A DNA stretch of 64,000 bases from Nonomuraea corallina. Lineage in GTDB: Bacteria; Actinomycetota; Actinomycetes; Streptosporangiales; Streptosporangiaceae. This document shows, piece after piece, positions 32,868-44,963 of this stretch. The notes under the pieces are model-generated. The model worked only from the letters and a program-made list of their open reading frames with translations. It searched no databases and was not told the origin of the DNA. The stretch covers positions 24,810 to 88,809 of the forward strand of contig NZ_JAPNNL010000007.1 in NCBI RefSeq assembly GCF_027620315.1, written 5' to 3'. A program made the position numbers and the translations under genes. Numbering within the stretch: position 1 is the stretch's first letter; each line of letters starts with the position of its first letter.

Positions 32868-33758
32868 ATGACGCGGGTCGTCGTGGTGGGCGATCTCATG
32901 ACCGACGCGGTGGCGCGCGCCCGTTATGCGCTCGCCAGAGCGAGCGACACGCCCGCGGTCGTGACCATGCACGGAGGCGGTTCGGGCGCCAACATCGCCT
33001 CATGGCTGGCGGTCGAGGGCGCGGAGGTGGCCTTCATCGGCCGCAGAGGCGCCGACATCACCGGCCGCAACCGCGACATGGAGCTGATGGGCTACGGCGT
33101 CGACGCCCGGCTCGTCATGGACCCGGAGCGGCCCACGGGCACCTGCGTGGTGCTCGTGACCCACAAGGGCGAGCGGACCATGCTCTCCGACCCCGGCGCC
33201 AACGCGGCGCTGGCGCCCGAGGACCTGCCGCGTGACCTGTTCGGCGGCGGCCACCTCCACCTGTCCGGCTACACGCTGATCAACGAGGGCTCGCGCGACG
33301 CGGGCCTGGCCGCGCTCGACATGGCGCGCCGCTCGGGGATGTCGATCTCCGTCGACTGCGCCTCCGCGGCCCCTCTGGAGCGTACGGGCGCCGAGCCGTT
33401 CCTCGAGTGGACCAGCGGCGCCAAGCTGCTGCTGGCCAACGCCGACCAGGCCAAGGTGCTGACCGGCCGCGACGACCCCGAGGCGGCGGCCAAGGTGCTG
33501 ACCGCGTGGTTCCCCGAGGTCGTGATCAAGATGAACGCCGAGGGCGCGCTGTGGTACGGCAACGGCCGTCCCGAGCCGGTGCGGGCGGCGGCCGAGCCGG
33601 TCGACCGCATCGTCGACGGCACGGGCGCGGGCGACGCGTTCTGCGCCGGGTTCCTGCCGGCGTGGCTGGCGGGCAAGCCCCCGGCGGAGGCGCTGAGCTC
33701 CGGCTGCGGGCTGGCCGCCAAGGCGATCGTCCACCTGGGAGCCCGCCCGCGCCTGTGA
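32868..33758 (+). CDS. PfkB-family carbohydrate kinase
   Basis: A 296-aa ribokinase-like kinase. Signatures are GGGSGANIASWLA (sugar binding, about 36-48) and DGTGAGDAFCAGF with the catalytic base Asp256. It phosphorylates a sugar or nucleoside; the substrate cannot be read from the sequence. AAGGTGG precedes the ATG. It is divergent from the GNAT fusion gene, with a 173-bp shared promoter region, and convergent with recQ. Confidence 0.87.
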   Translation: MTRVVVVGDLMTDAVARARYALARASDTPAVVTMHGGGSGANIASWLAVEGAEVAFIGRRGADITGRNRDMELMGYGVDARLVMDPERPTGTCVVLVTHKGERTMLSDPGANAALAPEDLPRDLFGGGHLHLSGYTLINEGSRDAGLAALDMARRSGMSISVDCASAAPLERTGAEPFLEWTSGAKLLLANADQAKVLTGRDDPEAAAKVLTAWFPEVVIKMNAEGALWYGNGRPEPVRAAAEPVDRIVDGTGAGDAFCAGFLPAWLAGKPPAEALSSGCGLAAKAIVHLGARPRL

Positions 33759-33770
33759 GCGCCGGTGGAC

Positions 33771-33850
33771 CGCTGATCAGGACATGACGACCCTGATCAG
33801 GACCTGACAACGCTGATCAGGGCGCGACGGCGCTGATCAGGAGGCGACGG
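33771..33850. repeat. 4 x 20-bp tandem repeat between convergent genes
   Basis: Four copies at exactly 20-bp spacing begin at 33771, 33791, 33811 and 33831. Each starts C(G/C)CTGATCAG and ends in a more variable 10 bp (such as GACATGACGA or GGCGCGACGG). The TGATCA palindrome in each copy supplies the recQ stop (TCA 33837-33839) in the last one. Confidence 0.85.
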
Positions 33851-35924
33851 CCAGGGCCAGGGGAAGCACGGCCGGGGCGCCGGCGTGGCGGACCAGGGCG
33901 GCGCCGAGGGTCATCGTCCAGCCGGTGTCGACCCGGTCGTCGACCAGCAGCACCGGGCCGCCGCACGCCGCCACGGCCGCGCCCAGCTCCTTCGGCATGG
34001 CCAGCGTCGCCCGTACGGCCTGGACCCGCTTGGCGCTGTTGAACTGCCGGCCGGGCGGCCCCGACCGGTAGCCCAGCTCACCGAGGTAGGTCAGGCGGCC
34101 GACCTGCGCCAGCCGCTCGCCGAAGGCGCGCACCAGCAGCGGCCTGGTCGAGGAGGGCACGCTCACCACGGCCACCGGCCGCTGCCTCCACTCCCACGCG
34201 GACAGCACCTGGACCACGGCCGCGAACATGTCGTCGGGCATCGGCCCGTCAGGGCCGTCGAACAGCTCGCGCAGCCGGTTGCCCCAGCCGATGTCGGTCA
34301 GCCGGCCGAGGGCGCGCCCGGGCTCGGCGCCGAGCTCGGGCTTGATCCGGCCGGACAGGTCGGGCAGGCCCGTCGGCCACTGCTTGCGCGGGTCGATCTC
34401 CACGCCGGGCCTGGCCAGCCGCTCGCGGGCGCGCTCGACGGCCGGGGCGGCGATGTCGGGCGAGCGGTGGCGGCCGGTGCAGTTGTCGCAGCGTCCGCAC
34501 GGCCTGGCGGCCTCGTCGTCGAGCAGCTCGCGCAGGTAGTGCTCGCGGCAGCGGTCGGTGGTGAGGTAGCCGAGCATGGCCCGCTGCTCGGCCTCGCGCT
34601 CGGCGGCGATGCGGGCGTAGCGCTCCGTGTCGTAGGCCCACGGCTCGCCGGTGGCCTGCCAGCCGCCCTTGACCCGGCGCACCGCGCCGTCGACGTCGAG
34701 GACCTTGAGCATCATCTCCAGGCGGGTGCGGCTCAGGTCGACGGCGCTCTCCAGGGCGGGGGTGGACATGACGCCCCGCTCCTCCAGCGTCCCGAGCACG
34801 GTCCGGACGACCGGCTCGGGCGGGAAGGCCAGGGAGGTGAAGTAGGCCCAGATCTCGCGGTCCTCGACGCCGGGCAGCAGGATCACCTCGGCCCGCTCGA
34901 CGCCGCGGCCGGCCCGGCCCACCTGCTGGTAGTAGGCGACCGGCGACTGCGGGGCGCCGACGTGGACGACGAACCCCAGATCGGGCTTGTCGAACCCCAT
35001 GCCGAGCGCGCTCGTCGCCACCAGCGCCTTGATCTTGTTGTCGAGCAGCGCCTCCTCGGCCGCCAGCCGCTCCGCCGGCTCGGTCTGGCCGGTGTAGGCG
35101 GCGACCTCGTGGCCCTGCTCGCGCAGATAGCCGGCGATCTCGTGGGCGGCGGCGACGGTGAGGGTGTAGACGATGCCGGAGCCGGGCAGCTCGTGGAGCG
35201 TCTGGGCGAGCCAGGCCAGCCGCTGCTCGGCGGTGGGGAGCCTGACGACGCTCAGGTGGAGGCTCTCGCGTTCCAGCGGCCCGCGCAGGACCAGGGTGTC
35301 GTCACCCATCTGCTCGGCGACGTCGCGGGTGACGCGGGCGTTGGCCGTGGCGGTGGTGGCGAGCACGGGGATGCCGGGCGGCAGCTCGGCGAAGAGCGTG
35401 GCCAGCCTGCGGTAGTCGGGGCGGAAGTCGTGGCCCCAGTCGGAGATGCAGTGGGCCTCGTCGACCACGACCAGGCCGGCGCTCTCGGCCAGCTCGGGCA
35501 GGACGTGGTCGCGGAAGTCGGGGTTGTTGAGCCGCTCGGGGCTGACCAGGAGCACGTCGACCTCGCCGTCGGCGACCTGGCCGTAGATCTCCTCCCACGC
35601 CTCGGGGTTGGCGGAGTTGATCGTCACGGCGCGGATGCCGGCGCGCTCGGCGGCGGCGATCTGGTTGCGCATGAGGGCGAGCAGCGGCGAGACGATGACG
35701 GTCGGCCCCTCGTCCAGCGCGCGCAGCAGGGCGGTGGCCACGAAGTAGACCGCCGACTTGCCCCAGCCGGTGCGCTGCACGACCAGCACCCGCCGCCGGT
35801 CGACGACGAGCGCCTCGATGGCGGCCCACTGGTCGTCACGCAGCCGGGCGTGCTCGCCCGCCAGCGCCCGCAGCCTCTCCTCGGCCTGTTCGCGCAGCAT
35901 CGCCGCGTCGGGGGCGTCAATCAT
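33837..35924 (-). CDS. RecQ-type DNA helicase with C-terminal phosphoribosyltransferase-like domain
   Basis: A 695-aa protein. The SF2 helicase core (about 15-350) shows Walker [15 protein letters not shown] box [22 protein letters not shown] and motif [12 protein letters not shown] RecQ zinc-binding region follows (about 460-490, CREHYL...CGRCDNC). The last about 190 residues end with [15 protein letters not shown], the PRPP-binding loop of type I phosphoribosyltransferases, and no HRDC domain is seen. AAGGGA precedes ATG 35924. It unwinds 3'-5' DNA substrates in repair; the role of the tail is unknown. Confidence 0.9.
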   Translation of the reverse strand: MIDAPDAAMLREQAEERLRALAGEHARLRDDQWAAIEALVVDRRRVLVVQRTGWGKSAVYFVATALLRALDEGPTVIVSPLLALMRNQIAAAERAGIRAVTINSANPEAWEEIYGQVADGEVDVLLVSPERLNNPDFRDHVLPELAESAGLVVVDEAHCISDWGHDFRPDYRRLATLFAELPPGIPVLATTATANARVTRDVAEQMGDDTLVLRGPLERESLHLSVVRLPTAEQRLAWLAQTLHELPGSGIVYTLTVAAAHEIAGYLREQGHEVAAYTGQTEPAERLAAEEALLDNKIKALVATSALGMGFDKPDLGFVVHVGAPQSPVAYYQQVGRAGRGVERAEVILLPGVEDREIWAYFTSLAFPPEPVVRTVLGTLEERGVMSTPALESAVDLSRTRLEMMLKVLDVDGAVRRVKGGWQATGEPWAYDTERYARIAAEREAEQRAMLGYLTTDRCREHYLRELLDDEAARPCGRCDNCTGRHRSPDIAAPAVERARERLARPGVEIDPRKQWPTGLPDLSGRIKPELGAEPGRALGRLTDIGWGNRLRELFDGPDGPMPDDMFAAVVQVLSAWEWRQRPVAVVSVPSSTRPLLVRAFGERLAQVGRLTYLGELGYRSGPPGRQFNSAKRVQAVRATLAMPKELGAAVAACGGPVLLVDDRVDTGWTMTLGAALVRHAGAPAVLPLALAVAS

Positions 35925-36038
35925 GGGTCCCTTGTTACCAGGTCCTGCCGACGATTCCGAGCCGGAACGGGGGAACCGGGCGGTTCGGCGGATCGTTGGA
36001 ACGACATCAGCCGCTTATCGTGCCCCAGGGGAGGGGTC

Positions 36039-36845
36039 ATGACAGAGGCACCCCACGCGCTCACGGTGCACGGGCTGGGACGCCGGAGCCGGACGTTGTT
36101 CAGAGCTGTGGCTGCGGTCGCCGTGGTCATGATGCTGGGGGGGAGCGGATGCGCCGGCTCGGGCGTCAAGGCGTCCTACCGGCCCGCGCTCCTTCCCGTC
36201 AAGCTGGAATGGGGCAACGGCAACATCAACATCACCGGCGAGACCTCCATCGTCACCCCCGTCGGAGTCTTCTCCGTGGGTCTGGAGCATTCGGTGGTGG
36301 CCAAGAAGGCCGACGCCCTCTACGTCATCTTCCGCAACCGCCACGCGAGCCTGCCCGGTTCGTCCGTCGCGGGGGTGGACCACATCTACGAGGTGATGAG
36401 CGGCGGCGGGCGGTTCGTCGCGGTGGTCAACGGCACGGCGACGATCGAGATCAGCGACCAGGAGGTGCTGATCGACGTCACGGACGGCGCGCTCAAGGTC
36501 GTCGAGTTCAAGGGGGCCCAGGCGGTCGTCCAGGAGCAGCAGGGCGGGGTGGCGCTGCGCTGGCAGCAGTTCTGGGACGACTGCTTCTACTCCCCCATGG
36601 GCCTGTCCCGGTGGGCGTACGACGACTCCACCATCGACAGCTGGTACGGGCTCGGCTTCCTCTGGTTCCTCTTCCGCCTGTTCTTCGCCCTCATCCTCGG
36701 CGTGGTCGACCTGGTCCTCACCGTGGGGTGCTTCCTGGCCGCCGTCGGCTTCCTGGTGGCCGGCCAGACAGGACGGAACATCGTGTACGGGGTCGAGGTG
36801 CTGGTGTTCTTGTTCGTCCTGTTCGCCGGTTCTCGACTGGCCTGA
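36039..36845 (+). CDS. unknown membrane protein, possibly lipid-anchored
   Basis: A 268-aa protein, family not recognised. It has an N-terminal hydrophobic segment (about 20-38, [19 protein letters not shown]) with a possible lipobox cysteine. A beta-rich exported domain follows (about 55-170, with [16 protein letters not shown]). Two C-terminal helices (about 208-230 and 235-265, [21 protein letters not shown]) come after that. AGGGGAGGGG precedes the ATG at good spacing, so expression is likely. It lies 59 bp before parC on the same strand but need not be functionally linked. Confidence 0.7.
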   Translation: MTEAPHALTVHGLGRRSRTLFRAVAAVAVVMMLGGSGCAGSGVKASYRPALLPVKLEWGNGNINITGETSIVTPVGVFSVGLEHSVVAKKADALYVIFRNRHASLPGSSVAGVDHIYEVMSGGGRFVAVVNGTATIEISDQEVLIDVTDGALKVVEFKGAQAVVQEQQGGVALRWQQFWDDCFYSPMGLSRWAYDDSTIDSWYGLGFLWFLFRLFFALILGVVDLVLTVGCFLAAVGFLVAGQTGRNIVYGVEVLVFLFVLFAGSRLA

Positions 36846-36904
36846 GGCGGGCCACTCCCGAGACGTGTCGCACGCACGCACGTTTCTTCGGCACAATGTT
36901 CGAC

Positions 36905-39388
36905 ATGGCCCGACGCACCGCCGCACCCCCTCCCGAGGACTTCGAGGAACGCATCGTCGACATCGACGTGTCGTCCGAGATGCGCACCAGCTTCCTGGAG
37001 TACGCCTACTCCGTCATCTACCAGCGGGCGCTGCCCGACGCCCGCGACGGGCTGAAGCCGGTGCAGCGCCGCATCCTCTACTCGATGAGCGAGATGGGGC
37101 TGCGGCCCGACCGGGGGCACGTCAAGTCGTCCCGCGTGGTCGGCGACGTGATGGGCAAGCTCCACCCGCACGGTGACAGCGCCATCTACGACGCGCTGGT
37201 GCGGCTGGCTCAGCCGTTCTCGATGCGGCTGCCGCTGATCGACGGCCACGGCAACTTCGGCTCGCTCGACGACCTGCCGGCCGCCATGCGCTACACCGAG
37301 GCCAGGCTGGCCCCGGCGGCGATGCTCATGGTGGAGTCGATCGACGAGGACACCGTCGACTTCAAGCCCAACTACGACGGGCAGGAGACCGAGCCGACGG
37401 TCATGCCGTCGGCCTTCCCCAACCTGCTGGTCAACGGCACCACCGGCATCGCGGTCGGCATGGCGACCAACATGGCGCCGCACAACCTGACCGAGGTCGT
37501 CGCCGCCGCCCGCCACCTGATCAAGAAGCCGGCCGCGACGCTCGACGAGCTGATGACGTTCGTGCCCGGCCCCGACCTGCCGACCGGCGGCACCATCATC
37601 GGCCTGCAGGGCGTCCGCGACGCCTACGAGACCGGGCGCGGCACCTTCCGCATGCGCGCCACCTGCACGGTCGAGCAGATCACTCCGCGCCGCAAGGGCA
37701 TCATCGTCACCGAGCTGCCCTACAACGTCGGCCCCGAGCGCGTGGTCACCAAGATCAAAGAGCTGGTGACCAGCAAGAAGCTGCAGGGCATCGCCGACCT
37801 GAAGGATCTCACCGACCGGCACAAGGGCCTGCGCCTGGTCATCGAGATCAAGAACGGCTTCATCCCCGAGGCGGTGCTGGAGGAGCTCTACCGGCTGACG
37901 CCGATGGAGGAGACCTTCGGCATCAACAACGTGGCGCTGGTCGACGGCGAGCCGCGCACGCTGGGCCTGCGCGAGCTGCTCCAGGTGTACGTGAACCACC
38001 GGCTGGAGGTCGTCCGGCGGCGCTCGGAGTTCCGCCGCCGCAAGCGCGAGGACCGGCTCCACCTGGTCGACGGTCTCATCGTCGCGCTGCTCAACATCGA
38101 CGAGGTCATCCAGGTGATCCGCGCCTCCGACGACTCGGCGCAGGCGCGCGAGCGGCTGATGAGCGTGTTCGACCTGACCGAGGTCCAGGCCGCCTACATC
38201 CTCGACACGCCGCTGCGCCGGCTCACCCGTTACGACAAGCTGGAGCTCGACCGCGAGAAGGAGACGCTCACCGAGGAGATCGCCGAGCTGACCGCGATCC
38301 TGTCGTCGGAGACCCGGCTGCGGCAGGTGGTCTCCGGCGAGCTGGCCGACGTGGCGAAGAAGTACGGCACGCCGCGCCGTACCGAGCTGCGTGAGGCCAC
38401 CGGTCAGACCCGCACCCCCGTGGTGTCGCTGCAGGTGGCCGACGACCCGTGCCTGGCGCTGCTGTCGTCCACGGGCCTGCTCGCCCGCACCGCCGACGCC
38501 GCGCCGTTGCCCGGCGAGGGCGGCCGGTCGCCGCACGACGTGCTGGTCTCCGCCGTCCGCACCACCGTGCGGGGCGAGGTGGGCGTGGTGACGTCGCGGG
38601 GCCGGCTGATCCGCGTCCAGGTGGTCGACCTGCCGACGCTGCCCGCCTCGGCGGCTCCGCCGTCGCTGTCGGGCGGCCATCCCGTCGCCGAGTACGTGTC
38701 GCTGGAGCCTGACGAGACCGTGGTCGGTCTGGGTTCGCTCGACCCGGCGGGGCCCGGCCTGGCGCTCGGCACCGCGCAGGGGGTGGTCAAGCGGGTGGTG
38801 CCCGAATATCCCGCCAACCGTGACGACTTCGAGGTGATCACGCTCAAGGACGGCGACGCGGTGGTCGGCGCGGTCGAGCTGGAGTCCGAGGAGCATGACC
38901 TGGTGTTCATCACCTCGCAGGCCCAGTTGCTGCGCTATCCGGCGTCGCTGGTCCGGCCGCAGGGGCGGCCCGCGGGCGGCATGACGGGCGTCCGCCTCGA
39001 CGACGGCGCGCGGGTGATCTGGTTCGGCGCCGTCGACCCGTCCAGGCCCGCCCAGGTGGTCACCGTGGCGGGCTCGTCCACGGCCCTGCCCGGCACCCAG
39101 ATCGGCGGGGGCAAGGTGTCCGATTATGCCGACTTCCCTGCCAAGGGCCGGGCCACGGGCGGGGTGCGCGCCCAGCGGTTCCTGAAGGGCGAGGACGTCC
39201 TGCTGCTGGCCTGGGCGGGCCCGGCTCCGGCCAAGGCGGTCTCCCCGGTGGGCAAGCCGGTGACGCTGCCGGACGAGATCGGCCGTCGTGACGGCTCCGG
39301 CGTCCGCCTCACCCACACCATCGGCGCGATCGGCGGCGCCCTCGGCTCCGGCCCCGCCCTCGAACCGTCCACCCCGCCGGAAGCCTGA
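36905..39388 (+). CDS. parC: DNA topoisomerase IV subunit A
   Basis: Breaks and rejoins DNA to decatenate chromosomes together with ParE (42330-44396). It is 827 aa. The winged-helix and tower region begins [21 protein letters not shown], and catalytic Tyr130 lies in AMRYTEARL. The C-terminal beta-pinwheel is present but the GyrA-box (QRRGGKG) is not, which favours ParC over GyrA. ATG 36905 is preferred; ATG 36896 is an alternative. Neither has a clear ribosome binding site, and CACAAT at 36892-36897 could be a -10 for a leaderless start. Confidence 0.92.
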   Translation: MARRTAAPPPEDFEERIVDIDVSSEMRTSFLEYAYSVIYQRALPDARDGLKPVQRRILYSMSEMGLRPDRGHVKSSRVVGDVMGKLHPHGDSAIYDALVRLAQPFSMRLPLIDGHGNFGSLDDLPAAMRYTEARLAPAAMLMVESIDEDTVDFKPNYDGQETEPTVMPSAFPNLLVNGTTGIAVGMATNMAPHNLTEVVAAARHLIKKPAATLDELMTFVPGPDLPTGGTIIGLQGVRDAYETGRGTFRMRATCTVEQITPRRKGIIVTELPYNVGPERVVTKIKELVTSKKLQGIADLKDLTDRHKGLRLVIEIKNGFIPEAVLEELYRLTPMEETFGINNVALVDGEPRTLGLRELLQVYVNHRLEVVRRRSEFRRRKREDRLHLVDGLIVALLNIDEVIQVIRASDDSAQARERLMSVFDLTEVQAAYILDTPLRRLTRYDKLELDREKETLTEEIAELTAILSSETRLRQVVSGELADVAKKYGTPRRTELREATGQTRTPVVSLQVADDPCLALLSSTGLLARTADAAPLPGEGGRSPHDVLVSAVRTTVRGEVGVVTSRGRLIRVQVVDLPTLPASAAPPSLSGGHPVAEYVSLEPDETVVGLGSLDPAGPGLALGTAQGVVKRVVPEYPANRDDFEVITLKDGDAVVGAVELESEEHDLVFITSQAQLLRYPASLVRPQGRPAGGMTGVRLDDGARVIWFGAVDPSRPAQVVTVAGSSTALPGTQIGGGKVSDYADFPAKGRATGGVRAQRFLKGEDVLLLAWAGPAPAKAVSPVGKPVTLPDEIGRRDGSGVRLTHTIGAIGGALGSGPALEPSTPPEA

Positions 39389-39396
39389 TCAGGGCC

Positions 39397-39423
39397 CCGG
39401 GGTCACCCGTCCCGTGACCCCGG
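39397..39423. terminator. bidirectional hairpin terminator
   Basis: A 10-bp perfect stem (CCGGGGTCAC 39397-39406 with GTGACCCCGG 39414-39423) and a 7-base loop lie between convergent parC and the FAD oxidoreductase gene. Confidence 0.65.
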
Positions 39424-39481
39424 TCGGCAGCGGCTCGCGTGGGTCGGCCCGCCCCACGGTGCCCGTGTCGTGCCGGAGCGG

Positions 39482-40738
39482 TCATCGGTGGGGCAGGTCA
39501 TCCGTCGAGGGGATCTGTCCGGGGTCGCCGCGGGCGAAGGCCGGGGCGCGTTCCGGGCGCGGGCCGACGCCGACGAGGTAGGCGGGGACGTACGAGAGCG
39601 CGGGGAAGAGCCGCAGCAGCCGCACCAGGGGCGCGGGCGGGCCCGTCCAGGTGCCGCGCAGGACCCGTACGACGAGCGCCCGGTGCATCATCCGCTGGAG
39701 GGCCTGCACGGCGACCGTGGCGAACAGCCGGCGGGAGCGTACCCGGGCCAGGGCCTTCGGAGTGGGACGCCCGCGGCGGAGCGGGCCGGCGAGGAGCGTC
39801 GCGGCGGCGACCGCGTCCTGGACCGCCAGGTTGATGCCGACGCCGCCGACGGGTGACATGGCGTGAGCCGCGTCGCCGATGCACAGCAGCCCGTCGACGT
39901 GCCAGCGGGTCAGCCGGTTGAGCCGGACGTCCAGGTGCTTGACGTCGTCCATCGAGGTCAGGTCGGCCGCCTCGCCGGCCAGGTCGGGCGCGGCGTCGGC
40001 GACCTCGCGGCGGAGCGGTTCGAGGCCGCGGGCGCGCAGCTCGCGGTCGAAGCCCTTGGGGCCGATGTAGCCGACCTGGAAGTGGGTCTCGCGGGGCAGG
40101 ACGATGAGCAGCCGGTCGCCGGTGACGCGCGGGATGAGCGCCCCGAGGTCGTCCTCCTGGCGGCGCGGCAGCCGGAACCACCACACGTCGAACGGCACGG
40201 GCCGCTCCCTGACCCGCAGCCCGGCCTCACGGCGGGCCACGGACCACCGGCCGTCGCAGGCGAGGGTCAGGTCGGCTCGGAGCTCTCCGTCCTGTCCGTC
40301 GGCGGTCCGGTAGCGCACGCCGGCGATCCGGCCGCGCTCGTGGATGAGCCCGGTGACCTCGGTGCGCATCCTCAGCGTGAAGCAGGGCTCCTCACGGGCG
40401 GCGTCGGCGAGCAGGGTGAGCAGGTCCCACTGCGGGACCATCGCGATGTACGGATGGCGCACCTTGAGCCGGGACAGGTCGCCGAAGACCACCCGGCGGT
40501 CACCGGCGGGCAAGGCGACCTCCGTGATGTGGTACTGGGGCAGGCGCGCGAAGCGCTCGCCCAGGCCGAGGTCGGCGAGCAGGTCGAGCGTCGAGGGGTG
40601 GACGGTGTCGCCCCTGAAGTCGCGCAGGAAGTCGGCGTGCTTCTCCAGCACCGTGACCTCGACCCCGGCCCGGGCGAGCAGCAGGCCGGCGACCATGCCG
40701 GCGGGACCGCCCCCGATGATCACACAGCGTCCGCCCAT
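39482..40738 (-). CDS. FAD-dependent monooxygenase (PHBH fold)
   Basis: A 418-aa flavoprotein. The N-terminal Rossmann motif is VIIGGGPAGMVAG, the middle FAD/NADPH strand is LTLACDGRWS, and the second FAD motif is CIGDAAHAMSPVGGVGINLAVQD. FRGDTVHPSTLDLLADLGL is typical of the aromatic hydroxylase group. The substrate is unknown. ATG 40738 is used; GTG 40747 is three codons upstream and neither has a strong binding site. It may lie on its own, since the VOC gene upstream on this strand is 99 bp away. Confidence 0.85.
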   Translation of the reverse strand: MGGRCVIIGGGPAGMVAGLLLARAGVEVTVLEKHADFLRDFRGDTVHPSTLDLLADLGLGERFARLPQYHITEVALPAGDRRVVFGDLSRLKVRHPYIAMVPQWDLLTLLADAAREEPCFTLRMRTEVTGLIHERGRIAGVRYRTADGQDGELRADLTLACDGRWSVARREAGLRVRERPVPFDVWWFRLPRRQEDDLGALIPRVTGDRLLIVLPRETHFQVGYIGPKGFDRELRARGLEPLRREVADAAPDLAGEAADLTSMDDVKHLDVRLNRLTRWHVDGLLCIGDAAHAMSPVGGVGINLAVQDAVAAATLLAGPLRRGRPTPKALARVRSRRLFATVAVQALQRMMHRALVVRVLRGTWTGPPAPLVRLLRLFPALSYVPAYLVGVGPRPERAPAFARGDPGQIPSTDDLPHR

Positions 40739-40837
40739 CACGATCACCAGATTTCATCATCCGTTGAATAATCTCATGATGCGCTCGTCAACCGCCCGCG
40801 TCAAGAAGTCCGCGCGGCGGTGGGACGCGGGCCGTCG

Positions 40838-41206
40838 TCAGATCGTCAGGCAGAAGGGATGTCCGGCGGGGTCGAGGAAGCCCCTGAAGCTGCCGTCCTC
40901 GCTCGGCTGCACGGCCGCCTTGGTCGCGCCGAGCTCCAGCACCCGCTCCTCCGCCTGGTCGAGGTCGTCCACCTGCACGTCAAGGTGGAGTTGCTGCGGC
41001 CGCTCCCCCTCCGGCCAGGTCGGCGGACGGTAGTCCCGCACGAGCTGGAACGCCAGCCGGTCCGGCGAGCCGCCGTCACTCACCACCACCCAGTCGTCCT
41101 CCTCCACGATGATCGGCCAGCCGAGCAGCCGCGAGTAGAACGCGCCCAGCCCTTGCGGGTCGGGACAGTCGACGACCGTCGACCGGAATCGTCCGATGCC
41201 TTCCAT
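40838..41206 (-). CDS. VOC (glyoxalase/bleomycin resistance-like) family protein
   Basis: A 122-aa protein with the two beta-alpha-beta-beta-beta modules of the vicinal oxygen chelate fold (STVVDCPDPQGLGAFYSRLLGW...; LHLDVQVDDLDQAEERVLELGA...). The closing motif FLDPAGHPFCL is typical of the CFP32/glyoxalase-like subgroup. GAGGTGA precedes the ATG at a good distance. Substrate and metal use are unknown. Confidence 0.87.
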   Translation of the reverse strand: MEGIGRFRSTVVDCPDPQGLGAFYSRLLGWPIIVEEDDWVVVSDGGSPDRLAFQLVRDYRPPTWPEGERPQQLHLDVQVDDLDQAEERVLELGATKAAVQPSEDGSFRGFLDPAGHPFCLTI

Positions 41207-41334
41207 GGATTCACCTCGATGAGCGACGGCGGATGCGCGGTTTCGGCCGTCGCCGTCCGGCGACGACAGCCTCCGTTACCCCGGGGTCTGCGCCGCACAC
41301 CTGCCCGCGCGCCCGCGCTGCCCGGGCTCCCGGC

Positions 41335-41682
41335 CTAGTGCGGGGTGGAGCCGTACTCCTGGTCGTGCCGCTCCGGCGCGGCGATCGCGGCCGGGAGCGA
41401 CAGCAGAAGCTCGTGCGGCTCCGCGCCCTCCCACGCCCGGATGAGCCGGGTCCCGGCCTCGCCGGGGTCGAACGCCTCGCAGCCGAGCGGCCCGTAGCAA
41501 CCGGCCTGGTCGAGCATGAGGACCAGCGGATCGTCCTCGGGCAGCCCGCCGGCGTAGGCGGCGGCGTCCAGCAGGGCCAGGGCGCGCCTGGCGTTGCGCC
41601 CGCCGTCGTCGGACTCCACTCGATCCAGACAGCGCCGGGCCTGGGCGCGGAGATACGCAGCGAGCGATTCGGACCTGCTCAA
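41335..41682 (-). CDS. hypothetical protein, TTG start
   Basis: A 115-aa soluble protein that I do not recognise. It is largely helical, with SLAAYLRAQARRCLDRVESDDGGRNARRALALLDAAAYAGGL in its first half and a Leu/Ala-rich end. The proposed start is TTG 41682, with AAGGTC five bases upstream; no ATG lies in frame near it. Third-position GC is like its neighbours. It is divergent from the carbonic anhydrase gene. Confidence 0.55.
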   Translation of the reverse strand: MSRSESLAAYLRAQARRCLDRVESDDGGRNARRALALLDAAAYAGGLPEDDPLVLMLDQAGCYGPLGCEAFDPGEAGTRLIRAWEGAEPHELLLSLPAAIAAPERHDQEYGSTPH

Positions 41683-41825
41683 GACGACCTTCTTCGATCA
41701 TGCACACGTCGGGCTACTGAACCATCACGTAAAGTTAGCAGTGATCGCGCGTGCTCGCCGACCTCCGGCCCAAGTTCGCCACCCCCGACGCATGGAGATC
41801 GAGGTCATGGGGGATCATCTGAGTC

Positions 41826-42317
41826 ATGGATGCGTTCGACGACCTGTTTGCCGCCAACGCGGAGTTCGCCCGCACGTTCAAGGGCTCCGACCTGACCGGA
41901 CGCGCGGCGCGCGGCCTGGCCGTGGTCACGTGCATGGACTCGCGCATCGACCCCCTGGGTCTGCTGGGACTGCGGCCGGGCGACGCGAAGATCCTCAGGA
42001 ACGCCGGCGCCCGGGTCACCGACGACGTCCTGCGCACGCTGGTGCTGGCCGTCTACCTGCTCGGCGTGGAGCGTGTCCTGGTCATGCCGCACACCGACTG
42101 CGGCATGACCAAGGCCACCGACGCGCAGGTCCATCAGCTGACCCAGGACCAGGGGGTGGACACCCGGAGCCTGGAGTTCCACATGGTGCCCGACCAGGGT
42201 GAGGCGCTCCGGCACGACCTGACCCGCATCACGTCGTCGCCGTTCCTGCCGGCGGGCATGCCGGTGACCGGCGCCGTCTACGACGTGAAGACGGGCCGCC
42301 TGATCCCCGTCGACTGA
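41826..42317 (+). CDS. beta-carbonic anhydrase
   Basis: A 163-aa zinc enzyme that interconverts CO2 and bicarbonate in the cytoplasm. The zinc ligands are visible in CMDSRID (about 36-42) and HTDCGM (about 89-94), the Cys-His-Cys set of the beta class, with the Asp/Arg dyad in the first motif. Its short length and lack of a membrane part match small actinobacterial forms. GGGGGAT lies upstream of the ATG. It is convergent with parE, 12 bp away. Confidence 0.92.
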   Translation: MDAFDDLFAANAEFARTFKGSDLTGRAARGLAVVTCMDSRIDPLGLLGLRPGDAKILRNAGARVTDDVLRTLVLAVYLLGVERVLVMPHTDCGMTKATDAQVHQLTQDQGVDTRSLEFHMVPDQGEALRHDLTRITSSPFLPAGMPVTGAVYDVKTGRLIPVD

Positions 42318-42329
42318 CCCCGGCGCAGG

Positions 42330-44396
<2,067 letters not shown>

Positions 44397-44643
44397 TCCA
44401 GCCCTCCGGGTTTATCGTTCGAACACCTGTGCGCAGCTTACCGTTCTTCCCTCACGCACGCGTACAAGCTTGCCATGGCGCCATGTTTGCCGTTACCAGC
44501 AGGGTGATCCCCATTACTTTCGGACACATTCCGCTCTGGGCGTAGAGACCTGTGGGTTGGGAACGTCCACGTCCGGTTAGATGTTGTTCCAAGTGACTGA
44601 CGCCAGATCCTCGCTTCGGCGGGGGTGACCCGAAAGGCGATAC
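44397..44643 (+). promoter_or_regulatory. divergent parE/DUF7455 intergenic region
   Basis: A 247-bp region without a gene and visibly lower in GC. A possible promoter for the plus-strand gene is TTGGGA, a 15-bp spacer and TAGATG (about 44556-44583). A GC hairpin lies near 44610-44625 (CGCTTCGGCG core). The assignments are weak. Confidence 0.3.
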
Positions 44644-44874
44644 GTGACTGGAGCTCTTGCCCCCGTTAAGCCGTTGACGGCCCTCGACCGTTGCGACCGT
44701 TGCGGTGCCCAGGCGTACATTCGCGCGACCCTGCCGGTGGGTGGGGAGCTGTTGTTCTGCGCCCACCATGGGCGTAAGCACATCGCGGCGCTGCGCGAGA
44801 AGGGTGCCGACATTCTGGACGAGTCGGCTCGCCTCAGCGAAACACCGAAGATGGCCCCCAACGACGAGCGCTGA
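44644..44874 (+). CDS. DUF7455 family small protein
   Basis: A 76-aa conserved actinobacterial protein with a likely zinc site, DRCDRCGAQAYIRA...LLFCAHHGRKH (CxxC plus CxHH). The GTG start follows AAAGGCG. Function is unknown. It stands alone between parE and the GNAT gene, with a strong hairpin after it. Similar genes lie near the principal sigma factor in related genomes. Confidence 0.85.
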   Translation: MTGALAPVKPLTALDRCDRCGAQAYIRATLPVGGELLFCAHHGRKHIAALREKGADILDESARLSETPKMAPNDER

Positions 44875-44911
44875 CGCGCTTGCCGTGATGACATAACCAC
44901 ATATATCTCGA

Positions 44912-44950
44912 CAGGACGGCGACCTCGGCTCTCCCGGGGTCGCCGTCCTG
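44912..44950. terminator. hairpin terminator
   Basis: A 13-bp perfect stem (CAGGACGGCGACC 44912-44924 with GGTCGCCGTCCTG 44938-44950) and a 13-base loop lie 38 bp after the DUF7455 stop. It is between convergent genes and may act both ways. Confidence 0.7.
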
Positions 44951-44963
44951 CGTCCACACCGCC

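Noticed and set aside
33771..33850. Possible CRISPR array
   Set aside because: The unit is a 20-bp tandem repeat with no spacers and only four copies; no cas gene is near.
36587..39316. 909-aa ORF opposite parC
   Set aside because: It is an antisense shadow of parC that runs through the upstream gene.
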